64,000 nucleotides of DNA from an uncultured Clostridia bacterium (GTDB taxonomy: Bacteria > Bacillota > Clostridia > UBA1381 > UMGS1253): the NCBI GenBank assembly GCA_934457145.1, contig CAKSHP010000006.1:15345-79344 (forward strand). The letters run 5' to 3'. The translations under genes and the position numbers were made by a program. Position 1 is the first letter of the stretch, and each line of letters begins with the position of its first letter. This document shows, piece by piece, positions 26,557 through 36,210 of this stretch. A model generated the notes under the pieces. The model worked only from the letters and a program-made list of their open reading frames with translations, did not search any database and was not told the origin of the DNA.

Positions 26557-27423
26557 TTATCTGTTTGAAAAATATCGCGACGGCGATATGCCGGTATATT
26601 TTTTAAAGCACCTTGAAAAATAGCAATAGTCCGAAAAGCCAACCTTTTCGGCAATGTCACTTATATTGGTGTTTTTTGTTATATATTGCTCACGGGCTCG
26701 TGTAATTCTGTACATATTTAAGTAATTGGAAAAACTATATCCGAAATTCTTTTTGAACTTGTGGCAAAAATGTGACATTTCATAATGAAGCTTATTGCAA
26801 ATTGACTGTGTACAAATATCTTTGTTAAAATTTTCTTCTAAATACATTGACACCTCTATTAAAAAATTTCTGTCTAATTTTTTGCTTTTATCATTGCTTG
26901 TTAAAAGTGCATTTTCAGAAAGGATGCACAACAGATTGAAAATTTTGGACAGGTTTTGCAAGATAGAAGAGATGTTTGTTTTTGAATAATTGGCAAAAAT
27001 GCTGTCAATAAGCGCTTTTGAGGTTTTTGTGTATGTTTTGTTGCCGGGGAGAAAGTTTTCAAATTTTGTTGTTCCGCTTATAAGAGCAGATGTAAAATCT
27101 AAAAAAATATTTGAGATACCGGAAAATGTTTTAAGGTTTACGGTTAGACATATGTAGTCATAGCTGCCGGGCGATGAACCGAAATGAATATCATAGGGAT
27201 TAAAAACGGCAATATCTCCGCAAAAAAGATTAAAATTCTTTTTATTACACTCTACGGAAAGTGAGCCGGAGGTAAGGGATATAATCTCTAAAACATCATG
27301 GTTGTGATGCGAAAAACAAATTGTTTCATTTATGTTGTCGGCATGCCATCTGATAATATTAAAACCTGTTTTAGGAAAAACCGAAGGAGTTGATTTTTCA
27401 ATAAAGTACATATATGCCACCAT
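26557..27423 (-). CDS. AraC-family transcriptional regulator
   Basis: 288 residues. A cupin sensor with HHNHDVLEIISLTSGSL and LFCGDIAVFNPYDIHFG is followed by C-terminal helix-turn-helix motifs (ICNKLHYEMSHFCHKFKKNF and IAEKVGFSDYCYFSRCFKK). It sits between the two copies of the 61-base operator module and is divergent from GH39, so it is the best candidate for the protein that binds both. Confidence 0.92.
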   Translation of the reverse strand: MVAYMYFIEKSTPSVFPKTGFNIIRWHADNINETICFSHHNHDVLEIISLTSGSLSVECNKKNFNLFCGDIAVFNPYDIHFGSSPGSYDYICLTVNLKTFSGISNIFLDFTSALISGTTKFENFLPGNKTYTKTSKALIDSIFANYSKTNISSILQNLSKIFNLLCILSENALLTSNDKSKKLDRNFLIEVSMYLEENFNKDICTQSICNKLHYEMSHFCHKFKKNFGYSFSNYLNMYRITRAREQYITKNTNISDIAEKVGFSDYCYFSRCFKKYTGISPSRYFSNR

Positions 27424-27508
27424 TCTTTTTTTGTAAAAAATTGCGATAAAAAACTGCGGTATCTGTATTCATTATATATGTATACGACAAATATGTCAAT
27501 ATTAAAAG

Positions 27509-27569
27509 CAATACAATCTAACTTTTTGACAATACAGTTCTATTTAAAAAATTTATACAATTGTATAAT
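27509..27569 (+). promoter_or_regulatory. 61-base promoter/operator module, copy 2
   Basis: Half-sites CAATACAATCTA (27509-27520) and CAATACAGTTCTA (27530-27542), 21 bases apart, then TATAAT (27564-27569), which ends 36 bases before the ATG at 27605. The layout is the same as in copy 1 at 25429. Confidence 0.75.
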
Positions 27570-27604
27570 GTTTATAACAGAGTAAAAATTGAAGGGAGCA
27601 AGAA

Positions 27605-28921
27605 ATGATTAAAGTTAATTTTTCAAATCAAACAGGAATAATTAAGCCGATGCACGCAGTAAACAACGGACCTGTGCCGGCAAGCAGGGAGCAGACCAGA
27701 GGAAATTTTGATACGTTTAAAGCGCTTGATATACCGTATGTGAGAAATCATGATGCATCTTTTTTTGCGGCTTACGGCGGTGAGCATACGGTGGACGTGC
27801 ATGCAATTTTTCCAGACTTTAATAAAGATGAAAATGACGAAACATCATATGACTTTACCTATACCGATATGTATACTTCAAATATATACAAAGCCGGAGC
27901 AAAGGTGTTTTACCGTCTCGGCTCAAAAATTGAGCACGGAATAAAAAAGTACGGTACGCTTGTTCCGCCCGACTTTAAAAAATGGGCAGGAATTTGCGAA
28001 CATATAATTATGCATTATACCGAAGGCTGGGCAAACGGTTTTAAGTATGATATGCCGTATTGGGAAATTTGGAATGAGGCAGACGGAGTTAACGGCAACG
28101 GAGATCAGCCAAACTGGAGCGGAAGCGCTTTGCAGTATTATGAAATGTATGATATTGCTGCCAGACATTTGAAAAAACGTTTTCCGCATTTAAATATAGG
28201 CGGGCCTGCTTTATCGTTTATAGGCGACGGAAAATGGCTTGACGGTTTTTTAAAATATATAACAAAAAGTTCAAAAGCTCCGCTTGATTTCTTTTCATGG
28301 CATATCTACACGGCAGAACCAAAAGATATTGCATCAGACAGCAGACGGCTAAGAAAAATTATTGACAGCTATGGATATAATGAAACAAAAATAATTTGCA
28401 ACGAATGGAACTACGTTGAGAATTTCGGCGAAAGATGGATTGCGTCGATTGAGCATATGATTGGTATGCACGGAGCCGCTTTTATGGCGGCAGCAATGCT
28501 TAACGAACAAAAGGATATTAACTGCGATATGCTTATGTATTATGATGTGCGTCCGTGCACAATGAACGGCGTTTATGATTTTTACACGCTGCGTCCCATA
28601 AAAGGATATTATGTTTTAAAATGTTTTTCAAATCTGTACAAGCTTTCAAATGAGACAGAATGTGTATGTGATGATGAAAATGTATATGCCTGTGCTGCCT
28701 CAGACGGCGATAAGTGCGCCGTAATGCTTGTTAATTATTCATCGGATTTAAATGCAGTGCAAAAAAAAGTGAAGCTTGATTTTGGAAAAGATTTGTCTTC
28801 TTTTGCAATGTATATAATCGATAAAGAAAACAATTTAACGCAAACGCTTTTGCCGCCGGACGGAGAACTTTGTTTGTATCCGGACACGGTTGCGTTTTTC
28901 GCAAATTATCCTATTGGTTAA
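27605..28921 (+). CDS. GH39-like beta-xylosidase/glycosidase
   Basis: 438 residues, cytoplasmic, AAGGGAG ribosome site. The TIM barrel carries the clan GH-A signature PYWEIWNEADG (acid/base Glu158) and the nucleophile Glu267 in KIICNEWNY, as in GH39 beta-xylosidases and iduronidases. A short beta-sandwich follows at about 350-438. Family level is fairly certain; the sugar is not. Confidence 0.8.
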   Translation: MIKVNFSNQTGIIKPMHAVNNGPVPASREQTRGNFDTFKALDIPYVRNHDASFFAAYGGEHTVDVHAIFPDFNKDENDETSYDFTYTDMYTSNIYKAGAKVFYRLGSKIEHGIKKYGTLVPPDFKKWAGICEHIIMHYTEGWANGFKYDMPYWEIWNEADGVNGNGDQPNWSGSALQYYEMYDIAARHLKKRFPHLNIGGPALSFIGDGKWLDGFLKYITKSSKAPLDFFSWHIYTAEPKDIASDSRRLRKIIDSYGYNETKIICNEWNYVENFGERWIASIEHMIGMHGAAFMAAAMLNEQKDINCDMLMYYDVRPCTMNGVYDFYTLRPIKGYYVLKCFSNLYKLSNETECVCDDENVYACAASDGDKCAVMLVNYSSDLNAVQKKVKLDFGKDLSSFAMYIIDKENNLTQTLLPPDGELCLYPDTVAFFANYPIG

Positions 28922-29062
28922 AAATTTTGAAAGGAGACCAACTATGATTTGTCAATAGAAAAATGAAAACTTTTTAAATAATTTTGTATAGCTAAAAAAG
29001 TGTATAGCAAACAAAGCATTCTTTAAAATGCTTTTGAAAATTGAATATAGTAAAGGTAAGAC
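28922..29062. other. Disrupted start region: ribosome site and leftover IS end
   Basis: AAAGGAG at 28931-28937 precedes ATGATTTGTCAATAG (28944-28958), a start codon that stops after four codons. This is probably the beginning of the lyase paralogue now interrupted. Downstream are two copies of TGTATAGC (28986 and 29000 region) and an inverted repeat AAAGCATT/AATGCTTT (29013-29034), perhaps the noncoding end of the IS110 remnant. Confidence 0.4.
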
Positions 29063-29251
29063 TTAGGCTAAGTTGAACTCAACATTGTCGGTCATCATTT
29101 TATTAATGACACAAACCAACTTATGTGCCACATGACCTAAAGCCGCATAATGACGACGACCTTGAGATATTTTTAAGTCGTAATAATCTTTGAAAGTATC
29201 ATTAACTAAGGTTGTTTGCCAAGCAGCATTTATCAATGCATATCGAAGTAG
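29063..29251 (-). mobile_element. IS110-family transposase C-terminal remnant
   Basis: On the minus strand the 62 residues beginning LLRYALINAAW, with FKDYYDLKISQGRRHYAALG and HVAHKLVCVINKMM, match the C-terminal (Transposase_20) part of IS110-type DEDD transposases. The N-terminal catalytic part is gone: immediately beyond 29251 the sequence is the lyase-like pseudogene in the other orientation. It is a decayed insertion with an adjacent deletion. Confidence 0.8.
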
Positions 29252-30252
29252 TTTACAAAAGATGAAAGATTTGCAAAAAGAGCATATGAAGAAAATGAAA
29301 CGGTTGCAAATTTTCCGGATTGGAACCCCAGGCACTATCTTGATACGGCTGAGCAGGCAGCAAAGGTAGCAATTTGTTATGATTGGCTTTATGATGCGTG
29401 GACAGCGGAGCAAAGAGAAGTTATTGAAACCGCTCTTTATAAGCATGCGGTTAAAACTGCAAAGGATATTATATACGGACAGCATGCGGTAACAGGATTG
29501 TTTTTTTTAAGTCAAAAAATAACTGGAATGTTATATGTGCAGCAGGGACAACGCTTGCCTCGCTTGCAATTGCTGATTTGTATCCGGATGATTGTTTTGA
29601 TGTTATATCAAAAATGATCAGAACACAGGAAAATATGCTTCCTGAATTTTATCCGGACGGAGCGTGGAGCGAGGGTCCGGGATACTGGACTTATCTGATG
29701 AGTTCGCTGCCTTTGATGTATTAGGCGGTTGAAGATAATTTCGGAACAGATTTTAATTTGACCAAGGCACCGGAATTGGAGAAAACAGGATATTATCTTC
29801 CCGCTACCGCATCGGCTGTAGGACAAAATAATTTCCATGTTGACAGCGGTACGTTTGTTATTGATATGCTTGGCGAACGCTGGGCGTGCGATATAGGACC
29901 GGAAGATTATAATTTGCCCGAAATATTCGGAAATTACAGAACGAGATATTACAGAAATCGTCCGGAGGGACATAATGTGTATGTTATAAACCCGCAGGAC
30001 GGCGGAGTAGGACAAAATGTGGAAGATACGTTTGCCCCGGTAGAAAAAACAGTTTCATCAAACAGAGGTGCGTATTCAATAATTAATTTGTTTGAACCGT
30101 ATTCAAAATACGTTACGAAAGCAAGACGGGGTATAAAGCTTGAAGACGACAGACGAAGCGCAGTTGTAAGAGATGAGTTTGTTCCCGTAACAGATGACAG
30201 CAGCGTGTATTGGTTTATGCACACACAGGCGGAAATTAAATTTGCACAATAA
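29252..30252 (+). pseudogene. Decayed paralogue of the heparinase-like lyase
   Basis: Fragments of a second lyase collinear with the intact protein at 17120: FPDWNPRHYLDTAEQAAKVA; after a frameshift at the T8 run near 29505, NNWNVICAAGTTLASLAIAD and YPDGAWSEGPGYW; an in-frame TAG near 29722; then, after loss of about 100 residues, NNFHVDSGTFVIDMLGERWA to the stop at 30252. It lacks the N-terminal domains and the C-terminal F5/8C domain. Multiple lesions show long-standing loss. Confidence 0.88.
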
Positions 30253-30265
30253 ATGCAAAAATGTA

Positions 30266-30294
30266 TTGATTTTTTTTTAGCGTTGTGATATAAT
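30266..30294 (+). promoter_or_regulatory. Promoter of the small lipoprotein gene
   Basis: TTGATT (30266-30271), 17 bases, TATAAT (30289-30294). Confidence 0.75.
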
Positions 30295-30369
30295 CATGTG
30301 TACAAATTAAAAGAAAACGAATGGTTTTACCGATAAATTGGTTTTTGTCTGAAAAGGAGATGTTTTAAT

Positions 30370-30948
30370 TTGAATAAGAAAAAAATACTTGCTGCTATTT
30401 TGTGTGCGGCAGTTGTGTTAAGCTTTGCGGCATGCGGCAAAAAAAATGAAAATAAAAGCGAAGAAAAAACAGGCGAAAATGCAGCTCAAACCGAAAATGT
30501 GGATAACGCTGCTCAGGAAAACAAAACAGAAGACGACGGCATAGAGTATGGCGGAGACATAGATGAAAACGGCAATGTTTCATATGACAAAAATGTGTCT
30601 GCTAAAAATAAAAACAACGCTCCGGCAGCTGCGGATAATAAAACAAATGCTCAGGAAAATACGGAAAATAAAATTACAATTGAGCGCGACGCAAACGGAA
30701 ATGTTACTCAGAAAGGCGCAATTGTTATTTTGCAAAAATACACAACCGAACAGCTCGGGCTTGAAGCGGGCATTGAATATCAGCTGCTGTTTGATGAAAG
30801 TAAATCTGATGTAAACGGAAAAGAGTGCTATGTTATAGCGGCTAAAAAGCCGGGAGAGAACACGCAGGGAGTGTTTTACGTTTCGTTAGACGGAAACGAC
30901 GTATATAAATACGATATAGATAACGCAAAATATATTAAATTACCGTAA
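30370..30948 (+). CDS. Lipoprotein of unknown function
   Basis: 192 residues with TTG start and GGAGA site. The lipobox SFAAC makes Cys22 the probable lipidated residue. After it comes a low-complexity linker of about 85 residues rich in Asn, Glu, Lys and Ala, then a compact C-terminal domain (from about residue 100, ITIERDANGNVTQKGAIVIL). The whole looks like a surface-anchored small domain on a flexible stalk. I do not recognise the domain. Confidence 0.75.
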   Translation: MNKKKILAAILCAAVVLSFAACGKKNENKSEEKTGENAAQTENVDNAAQENKTEDDGIEYGGDIDENGNVSYDKNVSAKNKNNAPAAADNKTNAQENTENKITIERDANGNVTQKGAIVILQKYTTEQLGLEAGIEYQLLFDESKSDVNGKECYVIAAKKPGENTQGVFYVSLDGNDVYKYDIDNAKYIKLP

Positions 30949-31017
30949 TTATTACAACGTTTTTTAGTTTTGAACAAATATTTTTGTGAAAAAAATCAAA
31001 AAAATTTTAAAAAATTG

Positions 31018-31046
31018 TTTACAAACCAATATTTTTTTGTTATAAT
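31018..31046 (+). promoter_or_regulatory. Strong promoter of the solute-binding lipoprotein gene
   Basis: TTTACA (31018-31023), 17 bases, TATAAT (31041-31046). A hairpin TTGCGC/GCGCAA (about 31062-31086) lies in the 5' leader, followed by AAAGGAGG. Confidence 0.85.
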
Positions 31047-31119
31047 GTGTTATGAAATTATGTTGCGCTTTCATTTTTTTGCGCAATTATAATTATATTT
31101 TAAAGGAGGAAACAAAAAA

Positions 31120-32742
31120 ATGAAACTGAAAAAAGTGTTATGCGGCATTCTCGCATTGTCATTGTCTGCTACAATGATGGTCGGATGCGGCAAGAAGAAC
31201 GGCGGCAACGACGGCAACTATGAAATGAAAATGGAAGCCGGCGAAGGCAGCAAGATTACAAAGGATGTATTTGAACCCACATTGCTTTTGACAGGTTACG
31301 ACTATGACAAAATGCATGTGTTCCAGGAAGCTTTCAAATACACAAATGTTAAACCGAAGGCTTATATTGCCGTAACGGCTGATGCAACTCAGGCTTTTGA
31401 CACAATGCTTACAAGCAAAACAGGAATGGCTGATATAGCTGTTTCGACAATTGCAAAGATTAACACAGCAGGTCCCGAGGGTGCTTTTATTCCTCTTGAC
31501 GCTCTTATTGATCAGTATGCTCCCAACATCAAAGCTTACTTTGAAGAGTTCCCGCAGTATAAGGCTGCTTGCCTTGCTGATAACCGCAACCTTTATGTAA
31601 TTCCTACTACATATGACACAATTGCTTCCGAAGGTTTCTTCATCAGACAGGACTGGCTTGATAAATTAGGTCTCAGCGTTCCTACAACTGTTGATGAGTA
31701 TCATGAAGTTTTAAAAGCATTTAAGACAAAGGATCCTAACGGCAACGGCAAAGCAGATGAAATTCCTTTCTTCCAGAGAGGTAAGTCATGGCAGCCTTTG
31801 GTACAGCTTTGGGGCGCTTATGCAAGAAACTATGTTGATTCTGACAACAAAGTTCACAACGGTAAACTTGAAAACGAATTCAAGACCGCTATGGAAAACA
31901 TTATCCAGTGGAACAAAGAAGGTTTGATCGACCCCGAAATTTCAACACGTAACAACGCAAGAGAAGAGCTTTTGGGCAAGAACGTTGGCGGTTCAACACA
32001 TGACTGGTTCTCTTCAACAGGTTCATTTACAAAGACTGTAAGAGAGTCTCATGCAGGCGAAGCTTGGGCAGAGAAATTTGATTTTGCTCCTATTGCTCCT
32101 CCGGCAGACATCAACGGCGAAGTTAAAGAAACTTATTCTCGTCCAAAGGTTCGCGGAAACGGCTGGGGCATCACAGTATCTAACCAGTACGTTGTTGAGT
32201 CTATAAAATATATGGACTGGTGGTTTACAGAACAGGGTAAACTCACATACTGGTATGGTATGGAAGGAACAGACTATGTTAAAGATGCAAACGGCGAAGT
32301 TAAATTCACAGACCTCGTTTTGAATTCTAAGAACGGTGTTCCGATGTACATGAGAGACAACGGTCAGCTCGAGCAGGGTGCTCCGATGAGCATGAAAGCT
32401 GAGATGGCAGGTATGACAGAGGGTGCTAAAAAAGGTTTTGCTATGTACGAAAGCGAAATCAAAATCATTCCTCAGTTCCCGACATTTACTTATACTACAG
32501 ACGAGCGTTCTGAAATGAGCACTCTTCAGGCAGCTGTAGACACTTACATTGACGAAACAATTGCTAAGTGGTATGCAGGCGATGCTAAGCTTGATGATGC
32601 TTCTTGGAATGCATATGTAAGCAAAGCTAACGAGCTTGGCGCAAAGAGAATTCTTGAAATCCAGCAGAAGGCTTATGACAGATTCGTAAGCAACGGCGGC
32701 GGAGTTGATGACGTAAAAGATAACGTTACATCTAAAAACTAA
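31120..32742 (+). CDS. Extracellular sugar-binding lipoprotein (ABC transporter type)
   Basis: 540 residues; signal peptide with lipobox MMVGC (Cys23). The family 1 extracellular solute-binding fold is suggested by TSKTGMADIAVSTIAKIN, RQDWLDKLGLSVPTTVDEY and the calcium-loop-like DPNGNGKADEIPFF. The length and features resemble LplA/LipO-type binding proteins for oligosaccharides. No permease or ATPase gene is adjacent. Codon use differs from the neighbours (many GCT, CTT, TTC and AAC), as in highly expressed genes. It has its own strong promoter and terminator. Confidence 0.9.
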   Translation: MKLKKVLCGILALSLSATMMVGCGKKNGGNDGNYEMKMEAGEGSKITKDVFEPTLLLTGYDYDKMHVFQEAFKYTNVKPKAYIAVTADATQAFDTMLTSKTGMADIAVSTIAKINTAGPEGAFIPLDALIDQYAPNIKAYFEEFPQYKAACLADNRNLYVIPTTYDTIASEGFFIRQDWLDKLGLSVPTTVDEYHEVLKAFKTKDPNGNGKADEIPFFQRGKSWQPLVQLWGAYARNYVDSDNKVHNGKLENEFKTAMENIIQWNKEGLIDPEISTRNNAREELLGKNVGGSTHDWFSSTGSFTKTVRESHAGEAWAEKFDFAPIAPPADINGEVKETYSRPKVRGNGWGITVSNQYVVESIKYMDWWFTEQGKLTYWYGMEGTDYVKDANGEVKFTDLVLNSKNGVPMYMRDNGQLEQGAPMSMKAEMAGMTEGAKKGFAMYESEIKIIPQFPTFTYTTDERSEMSTLQAAVDTYIDETIAKWYAGDAKLDDASWNAYVSKANELGAKRILEIQQKAYDRFVSNGGGVDDVKDNVTSKN

Positions 32743-32756
32743 GAATTAATCAATTT

Positions 32757-32797
32757 AAAATCGCTTTCCGAAAATTTCGGAAAGCGATTTTTTTAGT
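32757..32797 (+). terminator. Solute-binding protein terminator
   Basis: AAAATCGCTTTCCG pairs with CGGAAAGCGATTTT, followed by a T-run. Confidence 0.92.
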
Positions 32798-33091
32798 TTT
32801 GTCAGAATAAACACTGACTTGAAAAAACGTTCTTTGATGCAGGGAGGAAAGTGTCTTTATAAATAATCGGTCAGAAGGAAAAGATGTATGATGCAGAACC
32901 GCTTTGGCGTGCGGGGAAAATTTAAAAACCATTGGGAGAGGAAAATTTCAAAAAGCATAAACACTTGGGGGCAGAAAAAGCAAAACGGCACAAAGAAATG
33001 GTAAACATATAAAAAAAGCAAGTTCTTTTTAAACAAAGCTTAAATGCAAAAAAAAAAGCCTGACTTACACAGAGGGAAGAACGGTGCAAAT
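32798..33091. other. Gene-free stretch
   Basis: About 290 bases between the binding-protein terminator and the next hairpin. There is no reading frame I would call. A purine-rich run holds several ribosome-site-like GGAGG and AAGGA sequences, and one (32876-32882) precedes a 13-codon frame, MYDAEPLWRAGKI, which I cannot support as a gene. It may be a remnant. Confidence 0.5.
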
Positions 33092-33128
33092 AAAAATCTG
33101 CATTCTTATAACAGAACGCAGATTTTTT
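33092..33128. terminator. Bidirectional terminator
   Basis: AAAAATCTGC (33092-33101) pairs with GCAGATTTTT (33118-33127). It probably ends the minus-strand LTA-synthase-like gene. Confidence 0.75.
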
Positions 33129-33185
33129 AGTTGTTTATATTGTTATATTGCAAAAATTTTCAGTTTAAAAACGAACGGAAAAATG

Positions 33186-35096
33186 TTAATACGAAAACTC
33201 GTGCATTTTTTTGTCGTATTTAATAAGCGCATAATATTGAGGCATTTTATATTTATCAATAATATCCTGTTGTTCGGGATTGAGATCGCTTGTTTGCTTA
33301 TCGTCTGAATCAACACAATAGTACGGCGTTATAACGGGAAGTTTTGCTTCGGCATCCGAAATAAAGCTGTAGTAGGCATCAAGCGGAAGATGCATATATT
33401 CAAGCATTTTAACGCCGAGATAGTTTGATGAAATAGTTTGTTTTTTGCCTTGTGAAACTGTTAAACCGTATTTTTCAAGCTGTTTTCTGTATGCCTCGTT
33501 GCCCCAGATGAGATACGGAGTGTTGTGTGTTAATTTGTCGTTTGTATAGCCTGTTTCGCTTGTGCTTATGCCTATCTGAGGCAAAATATCGTTTGTCTGC
33601 TGATTAAAGTTCGGTAAGTGGTCGCCGTAAAAAACAAGCACCGCGGGAGTGTCGACCGATGCAAGATAATCGGCAACCTCGCCTAAAACATTGTCTGTTC
33701 TTTCGAGAATTTGCGCATAGCGGTTTACCATGGAATAAACGTTGTCTGCCATGCCTTCGGTTTTCGCAACGATAGGTTCGCCGGGATCGTTTTCGTCATA
33801 CGGGAGGTGGTTTTCTATTGTAACGTTAAAGTTAAAATACGGTTTATCCGGGTTTTGCGATTTAAAATTCTTGTGTGAGGCAATAATCATATCTGAAAGC
33901 ACACTGTCTTTTGTGTAGCCGTTAAAGGCCTTTTCGGGGTTGGTGCTTTCAATATCTTCATAAAAAACGGATTTATCAAAGCCTATTCGGGAATATGTGC
34001 TGCGTCTGTTATAGAACCACTCGTTGCCGAGGTGCATTGCAATATTATAATATCCGAAATTTTCTTTTAAAAACGTCGGTATACTGTAGGCATCTTTTGA
34101 TATATATGTGTTGTACGGAGAAACGATAGCATCTGTTATAAAAGGAAGTGCGTTTCCGGTTAAAAACTCGAACTCCGAAATTACCGTTCCGCCGCCGAGA
34201 CCGCGGACGATAAGATCGCCGTATACCGATTCTTTTCTTAAACGTTCAAGGTTTTCTGTGGGGTTTAAATTCCCTGTAAATTTAAGACCTGTGCGCTTTA
34301 TATCAAAAAACGATTCGCCCATAATTGCTATAACGTCGGGAGCTATATAATCGCTGTCCGAAATGCCGCTTCCGGGCTGCTGATTTTGGTATATATCGTT
34401 CACAGCCGCTTTGCTGTAGCCGTTTGGGGCATCATACGAGAAAAGAGAAAAGCGAGTCATAAACATATACAAAAATCCCTTGCTTTGCATAACGGAAATA
34501 TCAGTCCATATATCGGCAAAGCTTGGTATTGTGCGGTAAAGGTCGGTATTTGTGTAAATTCCCGTGTATGAAAAAAAGGCGGTTACGGCGCTTAATAAAA
34601 ACGCGCAGGCTCTTTTTTTCCAATTGATTTTTTGACACCGTATAAACAAAATCACAAAAATATTTGCCGCGGCGCAAAGCATAATCGATAAAATTATGCG
34701 CTTTGAAAAACGGAATTTAAGCATCGAGCCGACGCCTGCCGCTTCGCCGAAAGTGGTTATATCCGTCGGAATAAAATTTTCGGCGCGAAACTCAACTTTA
34801 AAAAAGTTTACAACAAGCATAACGGTAAACACTATACTCACGAAAGAAAACGAAAAAGCGGCGCTGCCGGACAAAAAATAGAAAATGCAAAGCAATATAA
34901 AAAGCGGCAGTGCATTTAGCCATAATAAAATCGGACTAAGCTCCGGCGAGAGCGATACGTTTTCAAAAAACAAGCTTCCGTTTGTTACAAATGTTTGATA
35001 TCTTGCCAGAAGCAGTGAGCAGAGCATTAAAAAGAAAACTGCTTTGAGAGGTGAAAGTTTTTTTTCTTTAAGGTTAAAAAGTGTTTTTATATTCAT
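33186..35096 (-). CDS. LTA synthase family / sulfatase-fold membrane enzyme
   Basis: 636 residues. Five membrane segments fill the first ~200 residues; the extracellular alkaline-phosphatase-like domain follows. PDVIAIMGESFFDI and GLGGGTVISEFEFLTG supply the metal site and nucleophile region of LTA synthases and phosphoglycerol transferases; VLVFYGDHLPNF and NTPYLIWGN are the later metal-binding motifs. It probably transfers glycerol-phosphate to a teichoic acid or surface glycan. Start ATG with no strong ribosome site; divergent from the two-component system. Confidence 0.85.
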   Translation of the reverse strand: MNIKTLFNLKEKKLSPLKAVFFLMLCSLLLARYQTFVTNGSLFFENVSLSPELSPILLWLNALPLFILLCIFYFLSGSAAFSFSFVSIVFTVMLVVNFFKVEFRAENFIPTDITTFGEAAGVGSMLKFRFSKRIILSIMLCAAANIFVILFIRCQKINWKKRACAFLLSAVTAFFSYTGIYTNTDLYRTIPSFADIWTDISVMQSKGFLYMFMTRFSLFSYDAPNGYSKAAVNDIYQNQQPGSGISDSDYIAPDVIAIMGESFFDIKRTGLKFTGNLNPTENLERLRKESVYGDLIVRGLGGGTVISEFEFLTGNALPFITDAIVSPYNTYISKDAYSIPTFLKENFGYYNIAMHLGNEWFYNRRSTYSRIGFDKSVFYEDIESTNPEKAFNGYTKDSVLSDMIIASHKNFKSQNPDKPYFNFNVTIENHLPYDENDPGEPIVAKTEGMADNVYSMVNRYAQILERTDNVLGEVADYLASVDTPAVLVFYGDHLPNFNQQTNDILPQIGISTSETGYTNDKLTHNTPYLIWGNEAYRKQLEKYGLTVSQGKKQTISSNYLGVKMLEYMHLPLDAYYSFISDAEAKLPVITPYYCVDSDDKQTSDLNPEQQDIIDKYKMPQYYALIKYDKKMHEFSY

Positions 35097-35450
35097 AAAA
35101 AATCCCCGTTCCGCCGAAAAATCGGCATAAAAATTTCACGGACATTAAAATAATAACTTTAAGTCGTAATTACATAAAAATAAAAGCCTAAATGTAATTG
35201 TAGCACATATATATGCCATTTGTCAAATTTAATTGAAAAAGGGGCAAAATATGCAAAAAAAAGCCGCTTTAGATAATATTTTTAATAATTTTAAAATTTT
35301 TTTATCAAAAAGGCAAAAAAAATTTTGATTTTTTAAAAAAATTTTAAAATAAGTATTGTATAAGTGCCGTTTTGTATGGTATTATAATGTTAAATATATG
35401 AAAAAATTTATTGCCCGTAAAATTTGTTTTGGGGCAGAAAGGCTGCGGTT
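35097..35450. other. AT-rich divergent regulatory region
   Basis: It separates the LTA-synthase-like gene (-) from the response regulator (+). It contains long A and T runs (35260-35345), which may bend the DNA. A candidate + strand promoter is TTGTAT (35356-35361), 18 bases, TATTAT (35380-35385). No gene seen. Confidence 0.5.
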
Positions 35451-36140
35451 ATGAAAATTCTGATTGTGGATGATGAAAAACTTTTGGTAAAAGGCATTAA
35501 GTTTAATTTTGAACAGGACGGCTATGTGTGCGAAACTGCATACGACGGCGAGGAAGCCGTGAGAATGGCAAAGGACAAAACGATTGACCTTATAATTCTG
35601 GACCTTATGCTTCCTAAAGTGGACGGGCTTTCGGCGTGTCAGAAAATCAGGGAATTTTCAAATGTTCCTATTATTATGCTCACTGCCAAAAGCGAGGATA
35701 TGGATAAAATTATGGGACTTGAATACGGAGCAGACGATTATATGACAAAACCGTTTAACATACTGGAGCTTAAAGCAAGAGTTAAGGCTATTTTAAGACG
35801 CTTGTCGCATCCTGATGTTAAAAATGATAAAAATGTGTCCTCGCCGGACGGCATAAACCTTGATTATAATTTCCGCCGCGCGACTATTGACGGCGTTGAT
35901 ATAGAGCTGACGGCAAAGGAATTTGACCTTTTGGATTTGTTTTTGTCAAATCCGAGAAAGGTATACAGCAGAGAAAATCTTTTAGATATTATATGGGGCT
36001 ATGATTATCCGGGCGATATACGTACGGTGGACGTACATGTAAGACGTTTGCGCGAAAAAATAGAGCCTAACCCGGCACAGCCTAAATATATTCATACCAA
36101 GTGGGGAGTGGGTTATTATTACAATTCTGAAGAAAAATAA
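35451..36140 (+). CDS. OmpR-family response regulator
   Basis: 229 residues from the ATG at 35451 (GAAAGG site). The receiver domain starts MKILIVDDEK, with phospho-acceptor Asp51 in LIILDLMLPK and Lys in MTKPFN; a winged-helix DNA-binding domain covers about 130-225 (ELTAKEFDLLDLFLSNPRKV, TVDVHVRRLREKIE). It is paired with the following kinase. The target genes are unknown; the divergent LTA-synthase-like gene or the GerMN gene are possibilities. Confidence 0.96.
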   Translation: MKILIVDDEKLLVKGIKFNFEQDGYVCETAYDGEEAVRMAKDKTIDLIILDLMLPKVDGLSACQKIREFSNVPIIMLTAKSEDMDKIMGLEYGADDYMTKPFNILELKARVKAILRRLSHPDVKNDKNVSSPDGINLDYNFRRATIDGVDIELTAKEFDLLDLFLSNPRKVYSRENLLDIIWGYDYPGDIRTVDVHVRRLREKIEPNPAQPKYIHTKWGVGYYYNSEEK

Positions 36141-36210
36141 CCGCACGGACAGCAAGAAAAAGAATTATTTTCATTCGTCCATACGCTGGAAGTTTGTTAC
36201 GGCATATGTT

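Noticed and set aside
26496..26606. Short plus-strand frame with ribosome site, starting MRAIEKCAEVYESLK
   Set aside because: Its second half is antisense to the C-terminus of the AraC gene; only 36 codons and no family.
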